NCBI GenBank assembly: GCA_958299035.1
Contig: CATQJL010000223.1
Span: 66,892,371-66,956,370 of the forward strand
From: Cylicocyclus nassatus
Lineage: Eukaryota > Nematoda > Chromadorea > Rhabditida > Strongylidae
Length of the DNA: 64,000 bases
Reading direction: 5' to 3'
This document shows, one piece after another, positions 10,956 to 23,511 of this stretch. The translations under genes and the position numbers were made by a program. Under the pieces are notes generated by a model that worked only from the letters and a program-made list of their open reading frames with translations, did not search any database and had not been told where the DNA came from. Within the stretch, counting starts at the first letter, position 1. Each line of letters starts with the position of its first letter.

Positions 10956-12148
10956 CAGTGGCGGGTATATGTCAAGATGAACGATAGCTGGTACCAGTGG
11001 CGCGCGGGGTCATGAACTGACAATAACGTTTCGCTCAAAGCTCCGCCCTACTGCGGCGGACGAGTTTCTCGGACGATACCGTCAAGAAAAATAACTTTTG
11101 ATAGTGAGTTATAATTATAAACAAGCTCACCCCAGCTTGCAAAGCTTAAGCTTGTTGCAAGCTGGGGTGAAGCTTGACTATTTACAGAACCCTGTTTTGT
11201 TTTTTGTTTCTTTTTTGCAATCAGTGAACAATTGATGTGTAGGTCGTGAAATTCGAGATTTGCTGATTTACCTATGAATGACCGAGTGACTCCTGTATAT
11301 CCAACTTTATAGTGTGAAATCAATCTAGAACACCTTAGGCATGATTGTCTGAGTGACCTCACATCTTGCGACTAGTGCACACGCAATTCCGACTGAGTAG
11401 ATCGATTTATATTGAGGATAGCAGTTTTTGGAAGCAAAATAAAAGAATTTTTCTATTTAAAGCAGATTCGAAAATATATAACTGCAGTATGATTTCCCTG
11501 AAATCTGAGAAATTATGTGATACTTGCAAACTCAAACTCAAACGCATACTTGCAAAACGAGTTAGTTTGCTTGAAACAAAATTTGCTATAATGCTTGTTT
11601 TGAATTCTCGTCGCAATGAAATCTGTTTTTAGCTATTATTAGGGTTTTAACAGTTACTTTTCCGATGAAAGAGATAATGGTGTTGGTTATTTCAGCAATA
11701 ATAATAGTATTTCTCAATAAGCTGACTTCTTTTTGAACTAAACTTGAGAGTGCACAACAAATCATATTCAATATGGTAACAGTGGATAGAGAAAAACACT
11801 TTTTCAAGCATTTTCGAAACAATTTCCTCATACCTGCAATGAAAAATCATTTTGGACAAACCTACTAGGAATAAGTAATTGAAATAATTAGAAAGAGCTT
11901 GCGTACTAATTTTATAACGAAAAATGATTTGAAAACTGATTTTCAATTTAACTGAAATTTTGAAATCTACTGTTATCCAAATCGCAACCAACTGAAGAAC
12001 CATGAACGAAGTATTAAAGAGTTTTCCAATATCTGCAACGCATTCCTAGGCTAATTAATAAGGGGGCGGAGCGATCAGCGCACCGCGTACGGTACCCAGC
12101 TGGCGGCTGGCACATGCTATCGTTCATCTTGACCGCCACCCAACAGTG
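10956..12148. mobile_element. TIR element, ~1.2 kb
   Basis: The left end contains AACAGTGGCGGGT then GTCAAGATGAACGATAGC. The right end is the approximate reverse complement (GCTATCGTTCATCTTGAC, then CCGCCACCCAACAGTGG). Both arms continue to a CTCCGCCC/GGGCGGAG pair. No transposase was recognised in the AT-rich interior. Confidence 0.6.
11127..11170. repeat. Perfect 16-bp hairpin
   Basis: TCACCCCAGCTTGCAA and its exact complement flank a 12-nt AGCTTAAGCTTG centre. It lies inside the 10956-12148 element. A role in element structure is possible but unproven. Confidence 0.7.
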
Positions 12149-13899
12149 GCTTCTGAAGAGGAACTAAATGTGAAAGAGGTATTACTTCATATGAATTTCG
12201 AAATTTTCTTGACACAATTTTTCCGAATAAGGTTCTATGCACACAGTCCAAATTTGGTATTAAATCATTGCGTTTTGGTTGTAAACGAACATATTTTAAT
12301 TCAGCCTCGCATTCAAAATGCACGTTTTGCAAGACACGGTACAACATACCAAACGCGTAATAAATAATTTGTTTCTTGAATCTGTACTCGTCTGAAGTTG
12401 GTCATATGCCTGTATAGCATGTTTCACGATATCCCCTTTGCCTTTTGTCACAAACACGATCCATTCCGCCTGCAGTCGATCTATGCTGAGCCCTGGTAGG
12501 GAATTGTCACCGATAGGCTCCAACCCGCGCGACGGCTGGTACAAATCTGTGGTATCTGTAAAATGTACGGTTGGGTGCTCCGCTGCAAACGTCCTTGTGA
12601 CACCACCCTTTTTGCGACACGTAGTCCCCTACTATAGAGCGGTGATCAACCTGCGTCCATGTGCAAATGCGTTAAACTGCTGTAAAATGCAGTGCTGTCT
12701 CCCCGCACTCGGTATTCCAGCAGTACTTGTTGCCTAACTGCGCCCTACACTTCCCACTGTAATCAAATTTTAACACAAAATGCCTCAAAACTATAGGAGT
12801 TCCAGTTATGCATTTTTTCGCTGAGATCATTTTTGACAAAAAATTAGTAATTTAATCACAACCATATCACATATTGCTTGATCAATGTCCCATATGGCAT
12901 TTCTCATTAACAATGAGCATTTTCAAAGATAATCGAACCATCAATCAAAACATCTTTTATTATATAGATGTAAATGGGCATAACACGTTAGGGTAGTAAA
13001 GATTAATAGTAAATTTTGAAGGCTCAAAATTAGCGACGAGTTGTATTTAATATCGAAGAGCAACTAGTTGGCTAGAAATAGCTTCCTACGGTGGAGAAGA
13101 GAAAGAAGACGTTGCAAAAAGTTGCTTAATACATCACCACCGTACAAACCGAAATATCTTTCTGTGGTGATGTGCACGTCTACACTCGTCGACTGTCTGG
13201 GTGTACTCAATTTTAGAAAGCACACGCACTTTTCAGATCGAGGTAGCCGATGCACAATCACCAAAAGCAAATCTATTACAGCAATACACTGGCCCGCCAC
13301 GCACCGGTAAGCATATTAACCAGATCAGATCGAGCCAAAGGAAGCGAGAGGACAGAAAACACACGAATACAGGAAAGAAAAAGAGGACAAAACGCCACAA
13401 TATCGGCAATGCGCCAGAAAACGACGCACGCACGCTGTATAGTCTATACAATCGCCAGCAAATGTGATATTTGTGCAGAACGGGACGCTAACTGCATTGT
13501 CCCCCAATGCTCACCCGGTAAACACATCAAACCAACTCTGGACTCCGAATACACAAAATTGAGTGAAATACTGGAATATAACGAATTCAAAAAAAAAAAT
13601 TTGCGGCGAAAATATATCGCCAAACCGAAGAATTCTAGATAGGGAAAAATGGTCTTATGTGAAAATGAAATGACATACACCCAACACACACGCACACAAC
13701 AAACTAAACATGCACCAACGAACCGGGCGCGCCTACAACAACATCTCAGCTAGAAGAAATTAAAGGAAAGAAACAAAAAATAAAGAATAAAGAATAAGGT
13801 CTACAACAACAGATTAGGAATAAAGAAAATGAAAATGAATAGAAATTACTTTCTGTGCAGTCAGAGGAGACGAGGTCCACGCCCAGTGAAGCAACCTAT
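12149..13899. other. Downstream flank of ifet-1; no gene recognised
   Basis: Several open frames of up to 130 codons overlap on both strands here, rich in Lys/Arg or low complexity. None shows a family signature. The part next to 13899 should hold the ifet-1 3' UTR. Confidence 0.4.
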
Positions 13900-16800
13900 C
13901 TATTTGGTCTGTTCGGTAAGTTTACGTTCCAGCTCTTCCAGACTCATCGGACGAACAGACGGTGGTGGCATTCTCGTTCCGTGACCTACCGTCTGAGATG
14001 CGCTTGGAAACGAGTTTGTTGTCTCCGATGAGTTGCCGGTGAACTGGGAAGGCTGAACACCAGCCGCAGCGAGCAGTTTCTCCAGAGGACTTTGGATAGG
14101 ACCCGCCAGATCGGCACCAACACCGAACGAAGATGAGCTAGCGAAGTTTTGCGAATTGCGCTCAGGAGCACTTGGGACCTGTAAAATAGGTGTACCAGTA
14201 ATCGCAGGGCATTAATCAAGGTATCATCAAACAAGAAATAGAAAAAATGGGTGCAATCATTATTTGTAATCGTTATTATTAGGAGTGCTTGAGAACATGA
14301 TGCAAAAGTAAGCAAGAACCAACCTGCATCCCAGCTGCAGCGACTGCTTGTTGATGGCCTTGCTGTAATTGCATAAGTTTTGCTGCAAGTGCCGCCTGTT
14401 GCTGTTGTTTCATCCGAAGCTGCTGCTGAACATGTGCCAACTGTTGCACCTACAAAGCGAATGCTGCCATTTTCTATTTTCTGAATCACTAGTCGTGAAT
14501 ACCTGAGCCATTTGCATGAGCATTTGAGCTTGAGCTTGAGCATTTGGAGGTACAGCATTTCCGCCATTAGGTGGTGGAGGACGCCATGCCGCCATGGGAA
14601 GTCCACCTAAATATTTTGTAAGACTATTGAAGGGAAGACTACAATATAAAAGGCATGAATTCATTGGATTTTAGAGAGATTTGAGCATAAGCGAAAAACT
14701 GCCATTCCACTTTGATAAGTCAAGAAACTTTAGGCAGAAACAAAACTTCACAAATGAATGGTTGACGCTAAAGCTACAGAGATCATGGAGATGCGTATGA
14801 ATTCTTTGAGAAGATTTCTTACCCTGCATGGCATTCATCATCGCAGCATACTGATGTTGCATATGCATCTTCTTCAGCAAATCCGCATTGTTTCGCGCAG
14901 CAACTTCAAGCGGGTCTAAATTTCAGAAACTAATCCGTGATTCAAACAAACAAGTATATTACTTACTACCTGTATCAGTCATATGCTGTGTAGGACTACC
15001 ATCCTGTTCGGCACGAGCACCACGATGCGCACCATCTTCCGGTGTCGATGTACTTGCCTTCATTTGACGTTGCACAGACGATGGAATCATTTGTGTTGGA
15101 GGACGCACCTTCAATGAGAAATTGCTTGTAGCAGTGGTTTCGCTCTAAAACGACAAAAATCGATCACCTTTCCTAACTTTTGCGCAGCTGCAGCAGCAAG
15201 AAGCTGTTGCTGCTGAAGACGTACAAGATTTGCACGGATATGGTCTGCTGCAAGATAAAAATACAAATGATACTGCTAGCTCTGTCAATTAATAGAGGAA
15301 AGTTTGATAACATATATGTAAAAGTTTTGAAAAAATTGAAACTTGAAAACTACAAGAGAAAAATTTACAAGTGATGACACATATATGTAAGTTTAGAATA
15401 AAAAACTTGAAACAATCGACATACGCATGTGTGCGGGAGGAATCCCAACACCTCCATTCGTCTGAGCCGCCAACTGTGCAGCCATTGCTTGTTGAAGTTG
15501 CGCTTGAATATGCGCTTGTACTAAGGCTGGATTCTCCGCAGCCATTCCTTTGAGAAACCTCATAAAAGCATATTCATTGATTTTCCGCATAACTTACGAG
15601 CTAATAAAGCCGGTGGCACCATAGGTGCACCAGGTGGTAACACTGGTGGAATGAACGGCGATGCTCCAGGAGGGAATACTCCGCCAAGAGATGGGACTAC
15701 ACCGGCTGGCGTAGTTGAAGCTGGTCCTGCGGCTGGTAGAGGAGCGCCCTCTTCCTGAGACATAGATGCCTTTATAATAAAGAATACTATTCAAGGAATT
15801 GTGCGTTCAGACTGCAACCCTGTCATAGGTAACAAAAATCAAAGTAGCGAAAAAAATGACTGCGACTGGTCGATACTAAGGAAAATTTCGATAAAACTAG
15901 CAAGACTAAAATGAGTGAAGGTGACTTTTGATGAATAAAACGATATATCAGGCGAGTTATCCTTTAGTCGATATTTCAAAAAAGCAGCAATCGATTCTAT
16001 CACGAATGCGTAATTTATAGCCAACCAGAAATAGCCAGCCATACATTCAGTAACCAAAAAATATCGAGCGGATGTAGTACCACGGGATGAGATGGAACAC
16101 CACACAATCAATTACCAAATCACTATTATGATCATTCCGACCTTTACTTAGCAACCCTTATCCCCTGCAAGAAGACAATCCCTACGGTTCCAAACAATCT
16201 AGAAACTTGTACTCTCCATTTTTCGATCCAGCACATGTCAACATGTGACCAACCAGTTACGAAAGCACGCGGTTCGAATTACTGCGTTTTCGTACATAAA
16301 AGACAACATACAAGTTCATAACCACTAGCGAGCGGTTTACACAGACAAATTTATCGTAACCTTTTCAACACAGTGTCTGGAAAGAAATGAACTGTCCCTA
16401 TCAAGATTGAGTTCTTTCGTCAAAACTTACAAAAAAGAAATGACACTTTAGTGTGACTACCATAATTTCCAATAAAAAAAAACTTGTGCCGTTGACATTC
16501 GCAGTCCCTCAAAAGAAAAAAAACAATACAAACCTGCTGCTTTGCGAAATTCTGCAGTCTACTTAGGAGATGAGCTTGCTGATTGGGATCCTGTAGTGGG
16601 TTGCCCTTCGTTATCTGAATCACGCACGTGAAATGGATTGACTTAGGAACAAAGATCTCTTATCATCAAGAGTACTGTACTAGCATACTAATCCATAGTG
16701 CATATAAACATTAAGAAAAGTCAAACTGAGAAGAAAAAATGTATATTTTGAAAGAAAAAAGTTCGCCAAAAAGAAAACAAGACGGATGGATAAACGTTGA

Positions 16801-19800
16801 AGAAGTCTAGACATACCGATCCACTGCGCGAGTCCTTTGTGCTGATCGCTTTTTCAATGTCCTCTAGGCGCATAGCACGCACACCTCCAGGTCCCACCAC
16901 TGTTGGAGGCATCGAGGGATTTCCCTACAATCAAAGATATTGTGCTGAAAACCCTTCCATCACATCAATAAGTACAAATAGGGAAGAAGAAAAATGAACA
17001 TAATCCGAAAAAAGATTGTCACACCTGGCTGCTCTGTGGTGTCTGTCCACCCGATGACGGGGTTTGCGCGAAAATTCTGGCCAAAAGCGGATTTGCTGAC
17101 TGAGTCTCATCCTGACTGCTGCGAGTATTTTGTGATGATTCGTTCGCTGAAACGTGATTTTGAGAGCACTAAACTTCACCGATGATAATGCATACTTTGA
17201 TGATTGCTCTTCGAGAAGCGACTAAGCAAACTACCCCTATTGGTCGATGTACTTTCGTCTGGCGTAATTGTTGCCTAGGAACATAGAAATAACACTGAAA
17301 ACTTAACATTCAAGAGGAATCATAACTACCTTATCAAAAAGGCTAGCCATTGCAGTATCATCCGGCATATCAAGAAGACCTAAGATCGCTGCCAATTCAG
17401 CATCAGATTCCGGTAATGCTGGTCCAGTATGATGCGTTACAGAGCCTTAAAATTACTTTACATCACAGCACAAAAGTAAGCGACCTAATGCATTACCTGA
17501 CTCATCCATACTGCGCGATTTCTCAACTTTTCCGTTTTCAAGTGAATCCTTCCTAGCTTCCGATTTTTTCTCCTTATCTTTCTCCTTTTCTTTATCTTCT
17601 TTCGCGCGACTTCCTCCCTTCTTGGATTCTGTAAACAAAGGTTCACTGCACTACAGACTACATGTAATATGAACACATTACAACACAAAAAATGAGCAAA
17701 GAACACACTTTTCACAGGCTCCTCAAATCCGCGCAACTCGATCATGTCGTCCATAGTCGTAGCCCCGTCAGCCCATTCTGGAATGCGCTCTCCACGTTCC
17801 TCTCTGGAAGACCATAGTAGTCATCACAGACAAAAATTTATAAAGTAAACTTTGGGAAAATATGAGTGAAGTTCGATAAAATATGGACTACATACAAAAA
17901 AGTAACTTCCAGCATAGATCTCGATCAATGTTCAATTTCGATATTGATTACAAAGCACAAGAAATTACAGCGCACGTGCACAGTGACGCAACTTGTCATC
18001 GTTTGATAGTTAGGCAAAAGACAACAAAATTGTTTGACAAGTTCAAATATAAAAAAGATGAAGATCCTGATCACCTGTTCTTTCCCTGCGAATACTTGCC
18101 ACCACCCATGGATGGACCGCGATCCTTCATTTCAGAACGCCATGAACCGGTTGAATTCGTACCAGCGCCACGTACATTCGACCCCGTTGATCTTTGCTGA
18201 AATGATATCCGGATGGAAAACTTTGGCCAAATCCTATATTTTTGCATAACGTACAAATGGTAACTTGAAGTCATTGCCCTTTCCAGAATACTTTTCCGAA
18301 CCGCCATTCGAACCGCCTCGCCAACTCTTCGAATTGTTCGTTCCGACACGGTCACGATCACGTTCAACACCGGTCCATCCTCCCTCACTGCCGAAACCGC
18401 TGCTGCTAGGAGCGCCTGAAGACGAGTCATGAGAACGCTGCGCTATAAAGCAAAACCATCACACACAAGCTTACCATCCTTCCCCTTCTCCTCGGCTGGT
18501 GCGCGACAACCACCAGAGAATCCACGCCGTTGCGGAGACAAACCAGCATTCTCGTCCATAGCCCCTGAAAAACTCTGTGCAGAAAAGTTCTTATGTAAGT
18601 ACTGCAAAGAACAACTGAAGGCATTGCTGCGCCGTAAGTACTTCATTATAGAGGAAATTCAAACAAATACTTTCTAAAAATTACCAGAAGATTCAGACAA
18701 CGATAACAAAAAGTAGTCTAGAAGTTAAGATTGTAATCATGTCTTCGAAGGTAAAAGTTTGTAACAGGCAACCCAGACACTCAAAAAAGTTCTATTTCAA
18801 GTTCCTCGCAATTCTCTTCCCCGCATCCATAGTAGAAGATCTCCAACATCAACGAGTGCGCTCCTGATAAACACCGAGAATCGCTGATAGGGATGCTCAG
18901 AGTAAAAATCTTTCCGAGTATGGCAGAAACTCTACAATCCAAGGAAACGAAATGATAATTGTAGTTTGCCACTTGCATGAAAATAGTGATATGTTAGATA
19001 ACCACAATTATTCCGCAGAAAACGATCATTAGGTTTGGGATAAACAGTGGTACCTGCCAATACTGTTTTCATAGCAGTACTTCTAAATGCTGACATTCTA
19101 AACCTTTCATGCAAACCGAGCACAAATCCAACTTTCAGCAAGTTTCAGTCCCCATGCACGCTTGGCGTAACTCCTAGAACTAACTTCTTTGGATACAATG
19201 TTCATGACAACTAATCACGCGAGTTTTCAAAACTCGAGGTGCGAAGATGCCTGTCATGCTTTTTACTATATGCTTCAGCAACGTTGTGTGTTGTAAAAGA
19301 CAGTAATGCAATATCACCACTATTTACCTCATTTCTACCATAGAGAAAATAAATGAAAAAAAACGCCCGTAGAGAAAACATGGGCTAGCTAGCTGATCGA
19401 ACTTAGCCTCAGACGATCTTCGGAAAGAAAGAAAGAAAAGCAATATTTTTCGATGACTTAAACTTGAAATGCAAATTCAGTGAGCAACTTAAAATGCTGA
19501 CAACGTCAACGCCAAATTAGGAAATACAATGACAATTCGTGTAAAACTTTTTGCAAATGACAACACTGCAACCCACACACATTAGTCTGACAGATACGCA
19601 CACATAACTCTGACGTGTATAATGATTCAAAAGGACAATATGGCACTTGTTTTTGATACTACTCATAAGGTACGGGAAGAAACCTCCTAGGTGATAAACA
19701 TTTGGGACTACATAGGGAAAAATACTATGCAGTAAGTGATATTTGCTCTCTTCTTGCCAGACTCATCCCTAACATTAAGTACAGTACGAGTTCATATGAT

Positions 19801-21083
19801 ACACTGCAGAGAACGACAGGTGAGACTACAACAGGACGTGGGCGATGCTTAGTTCCAAAACAGGATGTAATCAGTTTTTGAAAAAAAATCAAGATAGAAG
19901 ATGAAAAAACTAACCCTCAAAAAATGACTTGGACTACCATTACAAACCACTCAAAAAGCGCCCAAGTACATGAAAGCCAACCAATTACACGGAAAATTGC
20001 ATACACCCCTCTTATTCACTGATATTACGTTGTGTTTCCCGAAGACCCGGCTGCAGTGAGTCATCGTTGCAGGCAGGAGGCACGCGGCCTACTTAAGTGT
20101 TTTCACTACAAATGATGACCAACGTGATCCACGCTGTAGAAAAAGGATGCTTTACTAGAAGGGGAACAGGTCTAACACTAGTATACTATAAACGAGTGCC
20201 CTCTTTGCCACAAATTCAGTAGGCCTATTATTGCCCCCAATCTGTCATCAGCGATCGATGTCAACAAGATGAACAATGAGCAAAAATTGCAGAAAAAACT
20301 AACAGAGCAGCCATTTGGGCAATGTCACCATTGTTGCGAAAGCAACTATACTAAAGAGGCAAAAGTATGAGGTGAATTTTTAAAATGTCAATGAGTTGGG
20401 AAATGCAAAGTTGATAGGAAAGACCGCGCTCTGAGAAATTTTCTGAAAATTTTTCGACAGTGCTCGGTGGTGGAAACAAATATACAGAAAAGAATAATTT
20501 GTGATTCCATCGCACCGCTTTCCCACGTTGTATTCATCAGTGAGCTATTTACATAAATAAGAGGCCGAATAAACGTTTTGAGGGGTGCTTTCCCCTTTTT
20601 TCAATCATCATCGATTAGTGAGGCATTGATTGCGAAAAGAACGAGAAAAAAGCCAAACATCAGTCATGCCAAGAATGCAAGCAAAACACAAACCTGCATT
20701 GAGCGCATCCTGTAGCTTCTTCGTCGGTGCACGATTTTTGATACCCTCAACTTCCCAACGATGTTCCAACCATTTGTACGGCGAGAATTTGCCATCATCA
20801 CTGCAAGCATAGACAAAATGAACAATGGAAAATTAGCAAGAGGAAAAAAACTAACACAATAACATAGATAAAGTCTCAAGTAGGGAAAACAGCAAAAAAC
20901 TTACCCATTGAATTCGACAGAAAGATTTTCAGGACGTTGAAGGCTGAGAGGGACAGTGGACAAGCGAATCATTTCGTCTCGATCATACCGGAATCCGTGA
21001 CCCGTTCGCGGTATGAACTTTTGTTCTAATAAATTTGATACAAGAGGATGGACCTCGTTCTCCTCATCTGACTGACTGGACAT
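13900..21083 (-). CDS. ifet-1: eIF4E-transporter (4E-T / IFET-1) homologue
   Basis: 4E-T proteins bind the cap-binding factor eIF4E and P-body partners to repress and store mRNAs; in C. elegans IFET-1 acts in the germ line. I assembled 20 exons: 21083-20905, 20800-20694, 18564-18475, 18442-18255, 18196-18075, 17803-17709, 17628-17497, 17445-17330, 17274-17235, 17146-17025, 16924-16817, 16614-16534, 15769-15598, 15547-15425, 15247-15168, 15144-14970, 14915-14823, 14606-14503, 14449-14324, 14178-13900. All junctions are GT..AG and the sum is 2532 nt (843 aa plus stop). Residues 33-39, YDRDEMI, fit the eIF4E-binding YX4L-hydrophobic motif with Met for Leu, followed by LSLQRPENLS. LSPQRRGFSGGC (about 103-114) and IPEWADG...MIELRGFEE (about 236-256) match conserved 4E-T blocks, the second being the Cup-homology region. 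A Gln/Ala-rich middle-to-C-terminal part ends in SVRPMSLEELERKL, like the vertebrate 4E-T tail. The start follows an acceptor 9 nt upstream. Divergent from rps-1. Splice sites are my reading. Confidence 0.93.
18565..20693 (-). other. Large second intron of ifet-1
   Basis: At 2.1 kb this is the only long intron of the gene; the others are mostly 50-700 bp. I saw no coding exon, RNA gene or element end inside it. Frames of 65-82 codons at its right-hand side are not supported. Confidence 0.6.
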
Positions 21084-21103
21084 ATTTACACTGAAATGAA
21101 TGT
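21084..21103 (-). promoter_or_regulatory. 3' splice (probable SL trans-splice) acceptor of ifet-1
   Basis: On the minus strand the sequence reads ATTCATTTCAG then TGTAAAT before the ATG. TTTCAG is the nematode 3' splice consensus. A stop (TAA) in the 9-nt leader supports the ATG at 21083 as the true start. Whether the upstream partner is a spliced leader or a 5' UTR exon (possible donor near 21470) cannot be decided here. Confidence 0.7.
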
Positions 21104-23479
21104 CATTGCAAACATGCACACATATGACTAGAAATAACTTCGCTCAATAACAAAACATAAAAGTGCGGAGGTACGGAAATTGGCTTAAGTCCAGAATTCA
21201 ATGAGCAAACAATAGATGGAAATAACAAGAGTGGTTTACAAAACTTCCCAAGAAACAAGCTCTGCAATGCAATAAAACCGCCAAACCTGGGAGGGTAACC
21301 GATAAATCTGAGCATTTTCGCACTTCCTCCCAGTCAACAACAATGAAGAGCCGAACTGAACCACATACCAAAAAAGAAAACACGCCCACATACAAGGTGA
21401 ATTGAGGAAATAGACATGACCTGACACGTTCAAACGCATCCAAACGTGTCCACCCCAAATTTCACTCACATTTCTCTCGGGACGACTCAGCTCAGCAACA
21501 AATACGCTATAGCTGCCAAAGATGACGTCATCAAGTAAAAAAAACATCCCAAAATCCGCGCTAAGCAATCGATGACGTTGGAAACTCGACATTTCCGCGA
21601 ACTCGATCCATAGGTTGAAAAGTGTAGCACACGATGCGCCAGCCACTACGGTATTGGCGTCAATCGGCGCACCAAAAGTGTATGGGCTCCGCACGGAGAA
21701 TCGTGTTTCCTTTAAATTTGGGACTTTCGCTCAATTTATTCGGAGGATTTTTATTTCTTCAGCATTGTTTTTCTGTTTAGTTTGTTGTTTCGGGGCTTCT
21801 CTTGTAATAATTGATCGGGACTGTCCGTTGCAAAAGCTGTAGAGCAGTGGGCGGGTTTTCATCAATTGATCGTTTCTTTTGAAGGTTTGCAAGGCCTATA
21901 AATTTGAAATGGATAAGGCAAAGAAATTAGAAATTTGAAATGGATAATTCAAAGAAATACTTGTTTGTGAGATTTGACTTATTTTCGACATCATGGGTCT
22001 TGGTCTGCTTGATTCAATCATTATTTTTCAAAATTTGGGCTCTGCAGCAGGAGGACTCTTTTATGTGTCGTTAGGAGGAATTATCTCGATTCTTCCTTTG
22101 GGGACCGGCCATACTGTTCCAACCTGCGATTCCTGTAATTCCTGCAAATCCTGTCATTCCTCAACTTCCGATGTGCCGCACTACGGAGCGCTCTGCGAAT
22201 TTCAAAATACATTGTTTTTTCGCAATATACATTGTTATGGCACCCACAGGAACAGGAATTCCAGAAATCACAGTACAGTATGGCCGTTTGTTAAATTTAT
22301 CAGTAAACCGACACCCACTCTTGTAAACGATGGCTTAGCGTTCGCAAGAATATCTTTTTAGAGAGGTTTAGTACAATTTTTGAAAATCATATTGCTGCGC
22401 TCTGTCATTTTTTTTTGGAACTTGTTTTAGAGTGTTTGCCTTATCGTCTTGCATTTGCTTGAAGAGTAGATCTATTGTGATATTTCCGTAGGCTGAACAG
22501 GTTTTTTTAAAAAGTAACTATCGTATCTTCAGTGTGACAATCTTGTTGAATTTTATGAAGACCTGAGCCACGTATGCTGATGGCGATGCTAATTCAAAAT
22601 CTATATTCCGCGCAGAAAATCTTTGAGGGAGACCGCTTGTTGGCGATTTTAGTCAGACCCATGGGTTGCAACAATGGATACAATTTGCTCAACAGAACCT
22701 GTAGACAAATTTGTCAAGCTGGTTAGCCTCTAAACTTGGAAATTTTAAATGCCGATTACGTAGGTTTTGACTGTTCATGAAAGTTATACACATAAATGCC
22801 TTTATGTATCTTTGCAACGGAGGGAACAATCAAGCTACCAACAGAGCGTAGTTTCCAAATGTATAATTTGTGTATGCGAAGGCCACATAGTGTCAGTGCG
22901 TCGGGGACAACACTTGCGCGTAAAAATGGCCGTGGCGCGAAACTTGAGAATATGGCACTATGGTCAGATCTGTCCGGGAGTGCTTCGTCATTACAAGCAT
23001 AGCTTTTTACGCGTAAGTGTTGATAATGCAGGAACCCGACGTTAATTGTCAAATCTACTAGACTGTAGCTCCCCTGTAAGTCGTTGCTGAATTGTGTTTC
23101 GCTTTACATCTTCGAGGAGCTTCTATTCAGAACTGAAAGGACCTTGAGATCTTGTTGCACCTTCTACAAAACTTTTTATATTTCATTCATTTTAGCAAGA
23201 GACTGGGGTAAAGCCCCGCTTAGACTTCTTTCAAAAGCGCCCAAATTTCTCTGTCTCTTCACTTTTTCGTGCGAGGGAGAGGTGAAAGAATCAGAGAAAT
23301 TTGGGCGCTTTTGAGCGAAGTCTGGCCGGAGCCTAAGTAAGTCAGCATGATAATCAAAAACATTTTCATTCATTCCTCAAACCGAAGATACGCTCTATGT
23401 GACGTACTTGTTCATAGAAAAGTTGACAGTTTTGCTTAGCTCGATTTGGACCCCTTCATTTTCTTTCATTTGCAATACT
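21104..23479. promoter_or_regulatory. Divergent intergenic region between ifet-1 and rps-1
   Basis: It should hold both promoters. A 152-codon minus-strand frame (21694-21236) contains a good donor (AAT then GTGAGTG, near 21470) and could be a non-coding first exon of ifet-1, but I cannot assign a protein. Repeated TCCTG(T/C)AATTCC-like steps occur at about 22125-22165. No other feature was recognised apart from the fold-back listed separately. Confidence 0.45.
23214..23334. repeat. Short fold-back upstream of rps-1
   Basis: TCAAAAGCGCCCAAATTTCT with its complement AGAAATTTGGGCGCTTTTGA forms a 20-bp stem around about 45 nt. Looser complementarity extends outward (AGACTTC / GAAGTCT). It is probably a small MITE, about 180 bp from the rps-1 start. 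Confidence 0.65.
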
Positions 23480-23497
23480 TTTGTTTTTTTAGAGCTT
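23480..23497 (+). promoter_or_regulatory. Probable SL trans-splice acceptor of rps-1
   Basis: TTTTGTTTTTTTAG followed by AGCTTGG lies 20 nt before the rps-1 ATG. No upstream coding exon exists, so the acceptor most likely receives a spliced leader, as is usual for nematode ribosomal protein genes. Confidence 0.75.
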
Positions 23498-23511
23498 GGT
23501 TTCCGCTAAAC

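Noticed and set aside
13250..13642. 130-codon Lys/Arg-rich frame
   Set aside because: Overlaps frames on the other strand, has no family signature and lies in low-complexity flank of ifet-1.
13986..14606. 206-codon minus-strand frame
   Set aside because: Reads through ifet-1 introns in the wrong frame. The supported exons are 14606-14503, 14449-14324 and 14178-13900.
16255..16300. Possible tRNA T-arm (GGTTCGAAT)
   Set aside because: No matching acceptor, D or anticodon arms around it.
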